The translations under genes were made by a program, and so were the position numbers. A DNA stretch of 64,000 nt, from NCBI RefSeq assembly GCF_040373385.1, contig NZ_JBDXXH010000008.1, forward strand, positions 1 to 64,000, given 5' to 3'. Below are positions 9,035 through 17,145 of the stretch, piece by piece. Every line of letters starts with the position of its first letter. Position 1 is the stretch's first letter. Below the pieces are notes generated by a model. The model saw only the letters and a program-made list of their open reading frames with translations. It was not told the origin of the DNA and ran no database searches. This DNA comes from Nitratidesulfovibrio sp. (lineage in GTDB: Bacteria > Desulfobacterota > Desulfovibrionia > Desulfovibrionales > Desulfovibrionaceae).

Positions 9035-9061
9035 CCCGACAGGCCCGACAGGCCCGACAGG
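9035..9061 (+). repeat. 9-bp tandem repeat (CCCGACAGG x3)
   Basis: Three exact tandem copies lie in the gap between the Cys-rich gene and the convergent glycosyltransferase. Similar G/C minisatellites recur in this window. Confidence 0.7.
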
Positions 9062-9229
9062 CGCGTGCAGGTGCCAGGCCGGGGCAGCCGGTAGTCCGAC
9101 AACCCAGCCGTGTGCGTGGGGAAAGGATTTGGCTGTCCGACGCCGACTTCTGGGCGTTTGGCTGGGCAGTTCGCCGGGAAGGTGCGGGGGAACGACAGGC
9201 AGGACACCGCGAACGGCTGCGCCCGGGCT

Positions 9230-10945
9230 CTACGTCAGGGTTTTCCTCAGCGCCCGAACGGCCACTTTCGCGAAGGAAACGTCGTAATATTCCAAGGCAA
9301 GCGATGCGGAAAGGGCGATCTGCGCGTCGGAAGCGGTGCCCGCCAGCGTGGCCTGCCGGATGAACGGCAGCGCTTCCGGGCCGATGCCCGCTTTGGCAGT
9401 GCAGCGGATGATGGCGTCCAGCGCTTCCGTGGTCTTTTTGGCGGCAAAGGCCAGCAGGGCGTATTCCAGGGCAGTGTCGGGCAGGTGCTCCGGCTCCTGC
9501 CGTAAAAAGCCCAGGTGGTGGTTGCTGCCTGCGTGGTGCAGGATTTCGCAGGCCAGCATGCAGCAGTTGTAGCGGACATCCTGGCCGTCCTTGAGGGCGT
9601 TCAGGTACGGCAGGTGGCGCCTCCGGATGTGCCCGGTGCGCAGCAGGGCGCTTGTCAGCTGTCCCAGGCTGGCCAGACGCCAACTGTCTTCGGCATGGAG
9701 CAGCAGCAGCTTCAGCAGGGCCGCAAGGGCCGGTGTCATCCCCGGTTTCGCCCCGGTTCCCATTCCCGCACCCGTTCCCGCTCCCGTCAAGGGTACCGTC
9801 CCCGATTCCGTTCCGGAGGCCGCCGCCCGTTGCAGCAGCGCAACGCCCGTCTCGGTCCTGCCCTGGCGCAGGAGGATGCCGCCCAACAGTTCCGCAGCGC
9901 GCATCGCGTGGCCAGGGACAAGGCCGGTCCGGTTCCTGCCGGGGCCGACCGTGTCGTCAGGGTTGTCCAGGGTGTCCGGGCCATCCGGCGTGGCCGCGGC
10001 GTGTTCCAGAAAGGCCACGGCTTCCTCGAAAGGGCCGCCAAAGCGCAGGGCATGGTGGTACTTGGCTTCCGCCTCGTCCAGCCTCCGCGCGCGCAGGGAA
10101 GATGCGACGCGCCCCCTGCCAGCCCCCGTTTCCGTCATGTCCCGCAGCACCTCCCGCGCCCTGTGCGCGCTGGTGTGGCGACGGGCGCATTCCTCCTGCC
10201 CGCGCGCGGCGATGCGCGCCGCGTCCTTCCTGCCCTGTTCCACGGAACGAATCACCGACATCACGTCGCCGGGTGCATAGCCCAGGTAGTGACGCCCCTC
10301 GCGAAAGTGACGGGCCACGCCGTACCCGCGCCGTTCGGTGAGCAGCAGCGACCCGGAGGCCAACGCGTGGAAGAAACGCAGGTTCAGGCCAGAGAAGAAG
10401 TTTTCGTTCAACACCATGTGCGACGCGGCAAAGACATCAAGCATCCCCGCCGTGGAAACGCCCTGCACCACATTGACGGGAAAGTGCCCGCTCAGGTGGC
10501 GCAGCAGGTTGTTACGTTTGATGCGGTGCGGGGTGGTGCGGCCCACGAAGGAAATCAGGTGCCGTTTTTCGGCGGGGGCGCGGAAGTCGCCCGCATTGAC
10601 GCACAGGGGCAGCCACCGGGCATCCACGCCGCCCTCGCGGAATCGGGGCACCGAAGACAGTTGGTCCACGTAGATGTGGTCGAACAGCCGCGCCAGCGGG
10701 ACGAGCCAGAATTCGTTGAGCGGGGCGTCGATGCAGTAGGCAGCCAACCTGTGGCGGCTTGCGGAAATGTCGCGGGGCAGGGAGGTTTCGCCAAAGAGTT
10801 CAAGGAACACCACGTCCGGGGCGGCTCCGTGTTCCTCGACCTGCTCGTCCAGCGTCCGCGCGGGGTCTATGCTGAACGGCACGACATCGCATCCGATGCT
10901 GACGAATCCTTCGCGCAGGAATGAGCCGGAGTGGAGTATGCGCAT
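9230..10945 (-). CDS. CgeB-like glycosyltransferase with C-terminal helical repeats
   Basis: 571 residues. The N-terminal half (1-270) resembles CgeB/GT-B-type proteins: MRILHSGSFL, CIDAPLNEFW, a long SFVGRTTPHRIKRNN-type linker, and a C-terminal sugar-nucleotide-binding motif GLNLRFFHALASGSLLLTE. ARHFREGRHYLGYA follows, as in glycosyltransferase family 1. The C-terminal half is all-helical and TPR-like (RLDEAEAKYHHAL). It is interrupted near residues 375-405 by a Gly/Thr-rich low-complexity insert (GTGAGMGTG). Predicted role: sugar transfer to surface polysaccharide or protein; substrate unknown. It is divergent from the next glycosyltransferase, suggesting a glycan locus. Confidence 0.82.
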   Translation of the reverse strand: MRILHSGSFLREGFVSIGCDVVPFSIDPARTLDEQVEEHGAAPDVVFLELFGETSLPRDISASRHRLAAYCIDAPLNEFWLVPLARLFDHIYVDQLSSVPRFREGGVDARWLPLCVNAGDFRAPAEKRHLISFVGRTTPHRIKRNNLLRHLSGHFPVNVVQGVSTAGMLDVFAASHMVLNENFFSGLNLRFFHALASGSLLLTERRGYGVARHFREGRHYLGYAPGDVMSVIRSVEQGRKDAARIAARGQEECARRHTSAHRAREVLRDMTETGAGRGRVASSLRARRLDEAEAKYHHALRFGGPFEEAVAFLEHAAATPDGPDTLDNPDDTVGPGRNRTGLVPGHAMRAAELLGGILLRQGRTETGVALLQRAAASGTESGTVPLTGAGTGAGMGTGAKPGMTPALAALLKLLLLHAEDSWRLASLGQLTSALLRTGHIRRRHLPYLNALKDGQDVRYNCCMLACEILHHAGSNHHLGFLRQEPEHLPDTALEYALLAFAAKKTTEALDAIIRCTAKAGIGPEALPFIRQATLAGTASDAQIALSASLALEYYDVSFAKVAVRALRKTLT

Positions 10946-11338
10946 GACAATCCGTGTGCCCGAGGGGCAGCGTGAAGGGCGACATTCGCGGGGCCTCGCA
11001 GGGTACGGTCACTGCTCGCAGGTCTATCCAAGCCTTGCCGGGCGCGCAAGAGCAGGGGGCTTCGCGCGGGGCCGGGGCAGCATGCGCCCGCCACGGAAAT
11101 TGCCGTGAGCATCCCGACGCACCGCCAACACCGGCAATGCGCACTCCAGGGCCACACTCCCCGACCTGCCGACAGCCGAAAGTGGGGTTGGCGCCCGGCC
11201 AGGCAGCCAAGGTTGTTTACACATCTTTACGTTCGGTCAAGGGAATGCGAATGCAGGCAGACCGCCACCCGGATGGGCGGCATTCCCGCCCGTCCTGCCG
11301 GTGCTGCCCGCGCACGCTCCAACACGTCATGGTGCCGC
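10946..11338. other. Divergent intergenic region of two glycosyltransferases
   Basis: About 390 nt must hold both promoters. Frames present are short, Arg/Pro-rich and not gene-like. No consensus promoter or operator stands out. Confidence 0.5.
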
Positions 11339-12445
11339 ATGCAACTGAACGCCATCCTGTGCCTGTGGAACGAGGAAGACATCATCGCCTCTACCGTGCG
11401 GCATGCCTTTGCCCAGGGGTGCGCCAACGTCTGCTTCGTGGACAACGGCAGCACGGACGCCACGGTGCGCGTGGCGCAGGATGCCGGGGCGCGGCTGGTG
11501 GCCACGTTTCGCACCGACGTCTTCGACGAATCGAAGAAGGTGCACTACCTCAACGCCGCCGTGGAGGCCCTGAACAGGGCCTCGCCCCATGACGTCAACT
11601 GGTGGCTGTACATCGACGGCGACGAGTTTCCGGACCTTGGCACGGGCATGCCCCTGCGCGATTTCGTGGCCGGGCTGCCCGACGACACGGGCGCGGTGCA
11701 CGGGTACATGCACGACCACCTGCCTACGCACCGGCCCTATTTCGCCTCCGGCTACCACCCGGCAGACTTCATGCCGCTGTGCGTGAACACCGGCGTGGGA
11801 AAGGTGCCGCTGCTGCGCTACGTGCGGGGTACGCCGCACCTCGTATCGCTGGGCGGCGCGCATACCTTCGATCCCAACGGCAACACCTTCGAGGTGGTGC
11901 ACGGTGCGCTGGCCATCCACCATTTCAACCACCGTGACCTTGACCGCACGCTGGAGCGGCTGGCCCGGCTTGTCAGCCGCAACGCGGACGGAACCAGCCG
12001 CATCGACTGGATGGATGCCTACACCCGCAGGGTGCACGGCAGGGACAGGTCCATGTACCACGAACGGTACGCCACCCTGCGCGAAACCTATGCCCGCAAC
12101 GCGGGCCTGGCGCTGAAGACGCGTGACCCCGGCTATGCGTACGGCAATCTGGTGCGCTGGTACGACGTGCACGCGGACAAGCACATCCCCTCCGCCACGC
12201 GGCTGGAAAACTGCATCGCCAACGGGCTGCACCATCTGTTCTGCGGCCAGCCCGACCTTGCCCTGTGCAGGTTCGACGACGCGCTGGAACAGTCCTGCCC
12301 CGACAGCACCCGGCTGTGGCTGCTGATCCGGATGGCGGAATGCTTCGCCCACACCGACAGGCAGGCCAGCCGCGAGATCATCGACGCCATCCGCCCTGCC
12401 TGCGATGCGGAAATGGCCGCCTACCTGCGCACGCTGCCGCTCTGA
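11339..12445 (+). CDS. Glycosyltransferase family 2-like protein
   Basis: 368 residues of the Glyco_tranf_2_4 type. The N-terminal strand AILCLWNEEDIIASTVRHA is followed by VDNGSTDAT and the metal/UDP-binding YIDGDEF (DxD variant). IHHFNHRDLDRTLERL appears further on, and the C-terminus is helical and repeat-like. No membrane segment, so it is probably cytoplasmic and acts on surface glycans. The ATG start is chosen because homology begins at once; the ribosome-binding site is weak and upstream residues are not family-like. A 26/27-bp tandem duplication covers its stop codon. Confidence 0.85.
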   Translation: MQLNAILCLWNEEDIIASTVRHAFAQGCANVCFVDNGSTDATVRVAQDAGARLVATFRTDVFDESKKVHYLNAAVEALNRASPHDVNWWLYIDGDEFPDLGTGMPLRDFVAGLPDDTGAVHGYMHDHLPTHRPYFASGYHPADFMPLCVNTGVGKVPLLRYVRGTPHLVSLGGAHTFDPNGNTFEVVHGALAIHHFNHRDLDRTLERLARLVSRNADGTSRIDWMDAYTRRVHGRDRSMYHERYATLRETYARNAGLALKTRDPGYAYGNLVRWYDVHADKHIPSATRLENCIANGLHHLFCGQPDLALCRFDDALEQSCPDSTRLWLLIRMAECFAHTDRQASREIIDAIRPACDAEMAAYLRTLPL

Positions 12446-12480
12446 GCATCTGCCGCACGCTGCCCGTCTGAGCATCTGCC
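12428..12480 (+). repeat. 26/27-bp tandem duplication at gene end
   Basis: CGCACGCTGCC followed by a variable 3-nt and TCTGAGCATCTGCC occurs twice head to tail (12428-12453, 12454-12480). The first copy carries the stop codon of the preceding glycosyltransferase gene. Confidence 0.75.
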
Positions 12481-12542
12481 CCATCCGTCCCCGGCTCTTC
12501 CTTTCCCTTGTCCGCCCTTGTCCTTCCTGTCCGCCTTTGCCT

Positions 12543-12572
12543 GGCACGCCGGTTCGCGCGGCGTGCCTTTTT
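12543..12572 (+). terminator. Terminator of glycosyltransferase gene
   Basis: GGCACGCCG and CGGCGTGCC form a 9-bp stem followed by TTTTT. Confidence 0.85.
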
Positions 12573-12596
12573 CGCAAGGCGCGGTGCCTTTTCGAG

Positions 12597-12613
12597 TTGG
12601 CGGTTTCGTTGCC
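12597..12613 (+). promoter_or_regulatory. Candidate sigma-54 promoter for YeiH-type operon
   Basis: TTGGCGGTTTCGTTGCC keeps the essential GG-N10-GC spacing with TTGGC and TTGC elements, but lacks the ACG after TGGC. It lies just after the previous gene's terminator, about 208 nt before the transporter ATG. Further downstream are palindromes CCGTA-N2-TACGG (12633-12644) and GGACC-N5-GGTCC. A sigma-54 regulator is encoded in the same cluster. Confidence 0.45.
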
Positions 12614-12820
12614 GTCCTCCACCACGTTCATGCCGTAACTACGGTATATTCTTAATCGGACCGCCATGGTCCCGATCTTGCTCATACGTGAGTACTCAGG
12701 CCGCGCACGGCGCGCGGCCATCGCGGGGGCGGGCTCCCCCGCTCCGGATTCCCGCCGGTGGCCCTGCCACATGCCGGTCGCCGGATAGACACCGTACCCA
12801 CACTGCGCAAGGAGATTCAC

Positions 12821-14260
12821 ATGGCACAAAAACGGTGGCTGACCGAGGACAAGCTGGCCCTGATCATGGGGCTGTTCCTCTTCCTGCTGGGCACGCTCAA
12901 CTTCGCCGGGGTGGACGCCCTGGGCTGGAGCGTGAAGACCAACGTGTGGCTGAGCGTGGACAAGATATTCAGCGCCGCCACGGGCTCCTACAAAGGCATG
13001 CCGGGCTATGCCAGCCTGCTGCTGACCTACCTCTTCGTCACGGTGTTCCTGTCCGTGGGGGTGAAGTTCCTGGGCGGCGACGTACCCAAGTTCGTCAAGT
13101 CGTTCACCGTGGTCTTCTTCGTCAGCGTGGGCTGCTACGCCGCTGGCCACTATGCCGTGGTGGCCGCCACCCCCGACCAGGTGGCCAAGCTGGGCATTCC
13201 GTGGGCCATGGGCCTGACCGGCGAGGCGGGCTTCATCATCGCGCTGGTGCTGGGCATCGTCATCGGCAACTTCACGCCCGGCCTTGCGTCGGAACTGAAG
13301 GAAGCCCTGCGCCCGGAAATGTACATCAAGATCGCCATCGTCATCCTGGGCGCGGAACTGGGCGTGAAGGCCGTTGACGCTCTGGGCCTGGCCTCTTCGG
13401 TCATTTTCCGGGGCCTGTGCGCCATCGTCGAAGCCTACCTGATCTACTGGGCCCTCGTGTACTACGTGGCCAGAAAGCACTTCAAGTTCAGCCGTGAATG
13501 GTCGGCCCCGCTGGCCTCCGGCATTTCCATCTGCGGCGTGTCGGCGGCCATCGCCACCGGCGGCGCCACCCGCGCCCGGCCCGTGGTGCCCATCATGGTG
13601 TCGTCGCTGGTCGTGGTGTTCACCTGCATCGAAATGCTCATCCTGCCCTTCGTGGCGCAGTGGGGCCTGTCGTCCGAGCCCATGGTGGCCGGGGCCTGGA
13701 TGGGGCTGGCCGTCAAGAGCGACGGCGGCGCCATCGCTTCCGGCGCCATTACCGACGCCCTGATCCGCGCCAAGCTGCTGGCCGATACCGGCGTGCAGTA
13801 CCAGGAAGGCTGGATCACCATGGCGGCCACCACCATCAAGATCTTCATCGACGTGTTCATCGGCATCTGGTCGTTCATCCTGGCCATGGTGTGGAGCGCC
13901 TTCATCGACCGCAAGGAAGGCGAACGCATGAAGTTCAGCGAAGTGCTCGACCGTTTCCCCCGCTTCGTGCTGGGTTACGTGATCACCTTCCTGATCATGC
14001 TGGCCCTGTGCGCCAGCGGGCCGGAACTGCTGAAGTTCGGCAAGGCCACCATCGCGGGCACCAACACCTTCCGCGGCCTGTTCTTCCTGATGACCTTCTT
14101 CACCATCGGCCTCGTGTCCAACTTCAAGAAGCTGTGGGCCGAAGGCATTGGCCGCCTGGCCGCCGTGTACGTGGTGTGCCTGTTCGGGTTCATCATCTGG
14201 ATCGGCCTGTTCATTTCGTGGCTGTTCTTCCATGGCGTCATGCCGCCTGTTGTTTCCTAG
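12821..14260 (+). CDS. Putative sulfate exporter family transporter (YeiH/UPF0324)
   Basis: Polytopic inner-membrane protein of 479 residues with about 11-12 hydrophobic segments. The family motif around SGISICGVSAAIATGGATRARPVV appears here as GISICGVSAAIA then TGGATRA. KSDGGAIASGAITDALI is in the C-terminal half. YeiH-type proteins are annotated as sulfate/sulfite exporters mainly by similarity, so the substrate is inferred. It is longer than E. coli YeiH (about 350), with extra N- and C-terminal membrane segments. AAGGAG precedes the ATG. It is followed by a one-TM small protein, a sensor kinase and a sigma-54 regulator on the same strand, which probably control it. Confidence 0.85.
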   Translation: MAQKRWLTEDKLALIMGLFLFLLGTLNFAGVDALGWSVKTNVWLSVDKIFSAATGSYKGMPGYASLLLTYLFVTVFLSVGVKFLGGDVPKFVKSFTVVFFVSVGCYAAGHYAVVAATPDQVAKLGIPWAMGLTGEAGFIIALVLGIVIGNFTPGLASELKEALRPEMYIKIAIVILGAELGVKAVDALGLASSVIFRGLCAIVEAYLIYWALVYYVARKHFKFSREWSAPLASGISICGVSAAIATGGATRARPVVPIMVSSLVVVFTCIEMLILPFVAQWGLSSEPMVAGAWMGLAVKSDGGAIASGAITDALIRAKLLADTGVQYQEGWITMAATTIKIFIDVFIGIWSFILAMVWSAFIDRKEGERMKFSEVLDRFPRFVLGYVITFLIMLALCASGPELLKFGKATIAGTNTFRGLFFLMTFFTIGLVSNFKKLWAEGIGRLAAVYVVCLFGFIIWIGLFISWLFFHGVMPPVVS

Positions 14261-14333
14261 GGCAACAGCCTGAACGAACGATTCCGAACCGTTGGGCCGC
14301 GCCCGGCGCGGCATACGCACAAGGAGCTTGACC

Positions 14334-14507
14334 ATGCAGCTTGAAGAAAACAAGATCGCCGAAGAAATCCAGAAGATGGAGTACGAGCCGCTTCTGCCCG
14401 TGGAGAAGAAGCTCATCGCCTGGAGCCTGACCATCGGGATCGTGTCCCTGGTGGTGCTCTACTGGGTGAGCGCCGTCTTCTTCCCCGCCGCCCACGGCGC
14501 CGCCTAA
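14334..14507 (+). CDS. Small single-TM companion protein
   Basis: 57 residues. A charged N-terminal helix (MQLEENKIAEEIQKMEYEPL) is followed by one membrane span (LIAWSLTIGIVSLVVLYWVSA) and a short tail, FFPAAHGAA. AAGGAG lies 8 nt before ATG. It sits 73 nt after the transporter gene on the same strand, so it is probably a subunit or stabiliser of the YeiH-type transporter; this is inference. Similar small membrane companions are easily missed by annotation. Confidence 0.82.
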   Translation: MQLEENKIAEEIQKMEYEPLLPVEKKLIAWSLTIGIVSLVVLYWVSAVFFPAAHGAA

Positions 14508-14595
14508 CCGCCATCCCCCCTCCCGCCGCGTTCCGCGTCCGCCCCCGGCAGTCGGGCAGACGGGCCGGAGCGCGGCGGGGGCATCGGAACACCGC

Positions 14596-17145
14596 ATGTC
14601 GCATCCCCTCCACGGCAAGATCCAGCACAAGTTCCTTCTGGGTCTTGCGTGCATCTTCCTGCTGCTGGGGGGGGTGTTCCTCTTTTCGCTCAACCTGCAC
14701 CTGCGCGAGATGCTGCACATCGAAGCCGAGGCCAAGGCGGAACTGGTGTTCTCGCACGTTTCGTCGTTGCAGCAGTACGTGCGCGACACCCTGCGTCCCT
14801 CGGTGCGCGGGCACATCCCGGACGAGGACTTTCTGCTGGAGGCCATGAGCACCTCCTTCGTCACCCGCAAGGTGTTCGTGGAGCTGAACGGCCAGCGCGA
14901 CCAGTACCTGTACCGCCGGGTGTCCATGGTGCCGCGCAACCCCGCCTCGCAGGCCAACGAGCTGGAGCGCGAACTCATCACCGGCTTCCGCAACGATGGC
15001 GACCTCAGGACCCTGCGTGGCTACCGGGTCATTGACGGGGTGGAGCACTACATCCTGGCCCGGCCCGTGTATTTCGAGGCCGACTGCATGTACTGCCACG
15101 GCGACCCGGCGGACGCCCCCCGCGTGCTCCTGGAGCGCTACGGCGCCGTGCGCGGCTTCGGCCACCAGGCCGGGGATCTGGCGGGCATGGACTTCGTGGG
15201 CATGCCCGTGGACAAGAGCGTGCAGCAGGTGCGCGAGGCCATCACCCTGTTCGGCAGTTCGTTTTACGCCGCCGCCGCCGGGGTGTTCCTGCTTATCATC
15301 ATCTTTTTCAACCGGCTGGTCGTGGCCAACCTGCGCCGCCTGACGGCCATCTTCCGCCAGAACTTCCAGAGCCCCGGCGACAGGAGCATCCTGAACCGGC
15401 TGGACGAGGGCGACGAGATCAATTCGCTCATGGAGGCCTTTGGCGCGTTCGCCGCGCACCTGCGCGAGGCCCGCGTGAAGCTGGAAGACTACGCCGCCAA
15501 CCTCGAGGACAAGGTACGCGAGCGCACCGAGGACCTCAGCCTGGAAGCGTCGGAGCACCGCACCGACGTGGAACTGTTCGTGGACCTGCTGGGCGACCTG
15601 AACAGCAGCCAGAGCCACGCCGAACTGCTGAAGGGCGCGCTGCCGCGCATCGCCGCCCGCTTCGGCGCCAGCCGGGCCACCTACCTGTGCGCGCCCATGG
15701 GCCGCGAACAGTACGCCTGGCCCACCCCTCCCGGCCCCGACGACGCCACCCGCATGCCCGAAGACTGGCTGAGCGTGGTCAACGCCCGCCAGGTGCGGGT
15801 GGAGCCGGGCCGGGTGCTGGTGCCGGTGAGCACGTCCGACTTCAGCCGGGGGCTCATGGCCCTGTACTGGGAGAGCGGCGGCACGCCGGACCTGACGCCG
15901 GAAGTGCTGCTGGCCCTTGGCCAGCAGCTCGGCATCGCCATCGAGAACCTGGACGCCATCGACGCGCTGCTGCGCCAGAACCGCCTGCTGGAACTCATCT
16001 TCGAGGGCATTTCCGACCCGGTGCTGCTGGTGGAGGAAGGCGGTACGGTGGTGCTGGCCAACACCTCGGCCCGGGCGCTGGCCGAGGGGGTGCGCCCCGG
16101 CGCGCGCATCGGCACGTGGCTGGGGTCCATCTCCGCCCGTGCCCTGGCCGACGGCGACCTTGCGGCGGCCATTGCCGGGCGCGATCCTTCGAACCTCGAA
16201 CTGGAACTGCCGGGGCCGCGCGTCATGGCCGTGAGCGTGTACCCCCTGCGCGACGGCGGTGACATGGGCCGCGCCGTGGTCTACCTGCGCGACACCACGC
16301 TGGAGCGGCGCGTGCGCGCCCAGATGCAGCAGAGCGAAAAGCTGGCCGCGTTGGGCCAACTGGCAGCGGGCCTTGCCCACGAGATCAACAACCCCCTCGG
16401 GGTCATCAATTGCTACGCCCAGCTATTGCAGAAAACCCAGCAGGACCCCCAGGCCCAGGAAGACCTGGAGGTCATCGTGCAGCACACCCAGAAAGCCCGA
16501 CTGGTGTTGCAGGACCTGCTGGGGCTGGCCCGCGCCAACCGCACCCTGACCGGGCCGTCGGACCTCAATGCCGTGCTGCGCGACATGGCCCAGATATTCC
16601 GCGTGCAACTGGAAAGCGCGGGCGCGGACATCGTGCTGGACCTTGCGCGCGGGTTGCCCCGCGTGGCGGCGGACGCCACCTCGCTGGAGCAGATCCTGAC
16701 CAACCTGCTGGTCAACGCCATCGACGCCATGCCCCCGGGCAAGGGGCGCATCCGGGTGCGTACCGAAACCATGGGCACCGATGCCGCGGGTGCGGACGCC
16801 GAAGGGTACGGCGACAGCGGACGGGGCCGCAGCGGCGGCTACGTTCGCCTGACCGTGTCCGACAACGGTCCCGGCATTCCGCCGGAAAACATGACCCAGA
16901 TTTTCGACCCGTTCTTTACCACCAAGGAAATCGGCAAGGGCACCGGCCTTGGCCTGACCGTGGTGCACGAACTGCTGCGCGACCTGGGCGGCATGGTGGA
17001 AGTGACGGGCGACGGCGGCGCCACCTTTGTCATCACCCTGCCCGTGGCGCCCGATGTGCCCGAGATGCCGGATACGCCCGAAATTCAGGACGCCGCCGGT
17101 GGTGACGACGCCACCCGCGCCAACCCCGAAGGAGACCGCGCATGA
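14596..17145 (+). CDS. Sensor histidine kinase with periplasmic CxxCH heme motif
   Basis: 849 residues. TM1 (about 13-33) leads to a periplasmic domain of DUF3365/Tll0287 type carrying CMYCHGD (C164-C167-H168), a c-type heme attachment site. TM2 (about 219-238) and HAMP follow, then a coiled coil (VKLEDYAANLEDKVRERTEDL), GAF-like (about 320-450) and PAS-like (about 460-570) regions. The kinase core has H595 in AHEINNPLG, the N-box NLLVNAIDAM, DNGPGIP and GKGTGLGLTVV. Heme suggests redox or gas-ligand sensing. A low-complexity insertion (GTDAAGADAEGYGDSGRG) lies in the ATPase domain. Its stop overlaps the regulator start by 4 nt (ATGA), so the two are translationally coupled. Confidence 0.93.
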   Translation: MSHPLHGKIQHKFLLGLACIFLLLGGVFLFSLNLHLREMLHIEAEAKAELVFSHVSSLQQYVRDTLRPSVRGHIPDEDFLLEAMSTSFVTRKVFVELNGQRDQYLYRRVSMVPRNPASQANELERELITGFRNDGDLRTLRGYRVIDGVEHYILARPVYFEADCMYCHGDPADAPRVLLERYGAVRGFGHQAGDLAGMDFVGMPVDKSVQQVREAITLFGSSFYAAAAGVFLLIIIFFNRLVVANLRRLTAIFRQNFQSPGDRSILNRLDEGDEINSLMEAFGAFAAHLREARVKLEDYAANLEDKVRERTEDLSLEASEHRTDVELFVDLLGDLNSSQSHAELLKGALPRIAARFGASRATYLCAPMGREQYAWPTPPGPDDATRMPEDWLSVVNARQVRVEPGRVLVPVSTSDFSRGLMALYWESGGTPDLTPEVLLALGQQLGIAIENLDAIDALLRQNRLLELIFEGISDPVLLVEEGGTVVLANTSARALAEGVRPGARIGTWLGSISARALADGDLAAAIAGRDPSNLELELPGPRVMAVSVYPLRDGGDMGRAVVYLRDTTLERRVRAQMQQSEKLAALGQLAAGLAHEINNPLGVINCYAQLLQKTQQDPQAQEDLEVIVQHTQKARLVLQDLLGLARANRTLTGPSDLNAVLRDMAQIFRVQLESAGADIVLDLARGLPRVAADATSLEQILTNLLVNAIDAMPPGKGRIRVRTETMGTDAAGADAEGYGDSGRGRSGGYVRLTVSDNGPGIPPENMTQIFDPFFTTKEIGKGTGLGLTVVHELLRDLGGMVEVTGDGGATFVITLPVAPDVPEMPDTPEIQDAAGGDDATRANPEGDRA

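Noticed and set aside
12446..12820. Riboswitch before the YeiH-type gene
   Set aside because: Several small palindromes exist, but none forms a recognisable aptamer or terminator/antiterminator pair.
11327..14434. 1035-codon open frame on the minus strand
   Set aside because: Antisense to the glycosyltransferase and YeiH-type genes; Gln/His/Gly-rich composition typical of the reverse frame of GC-rich genes, no family features.
14413..16380. 655-codon open frame on the minus strand
   Set aside because: Antisense to the heme-motif sensor kinase; compositional shadow.
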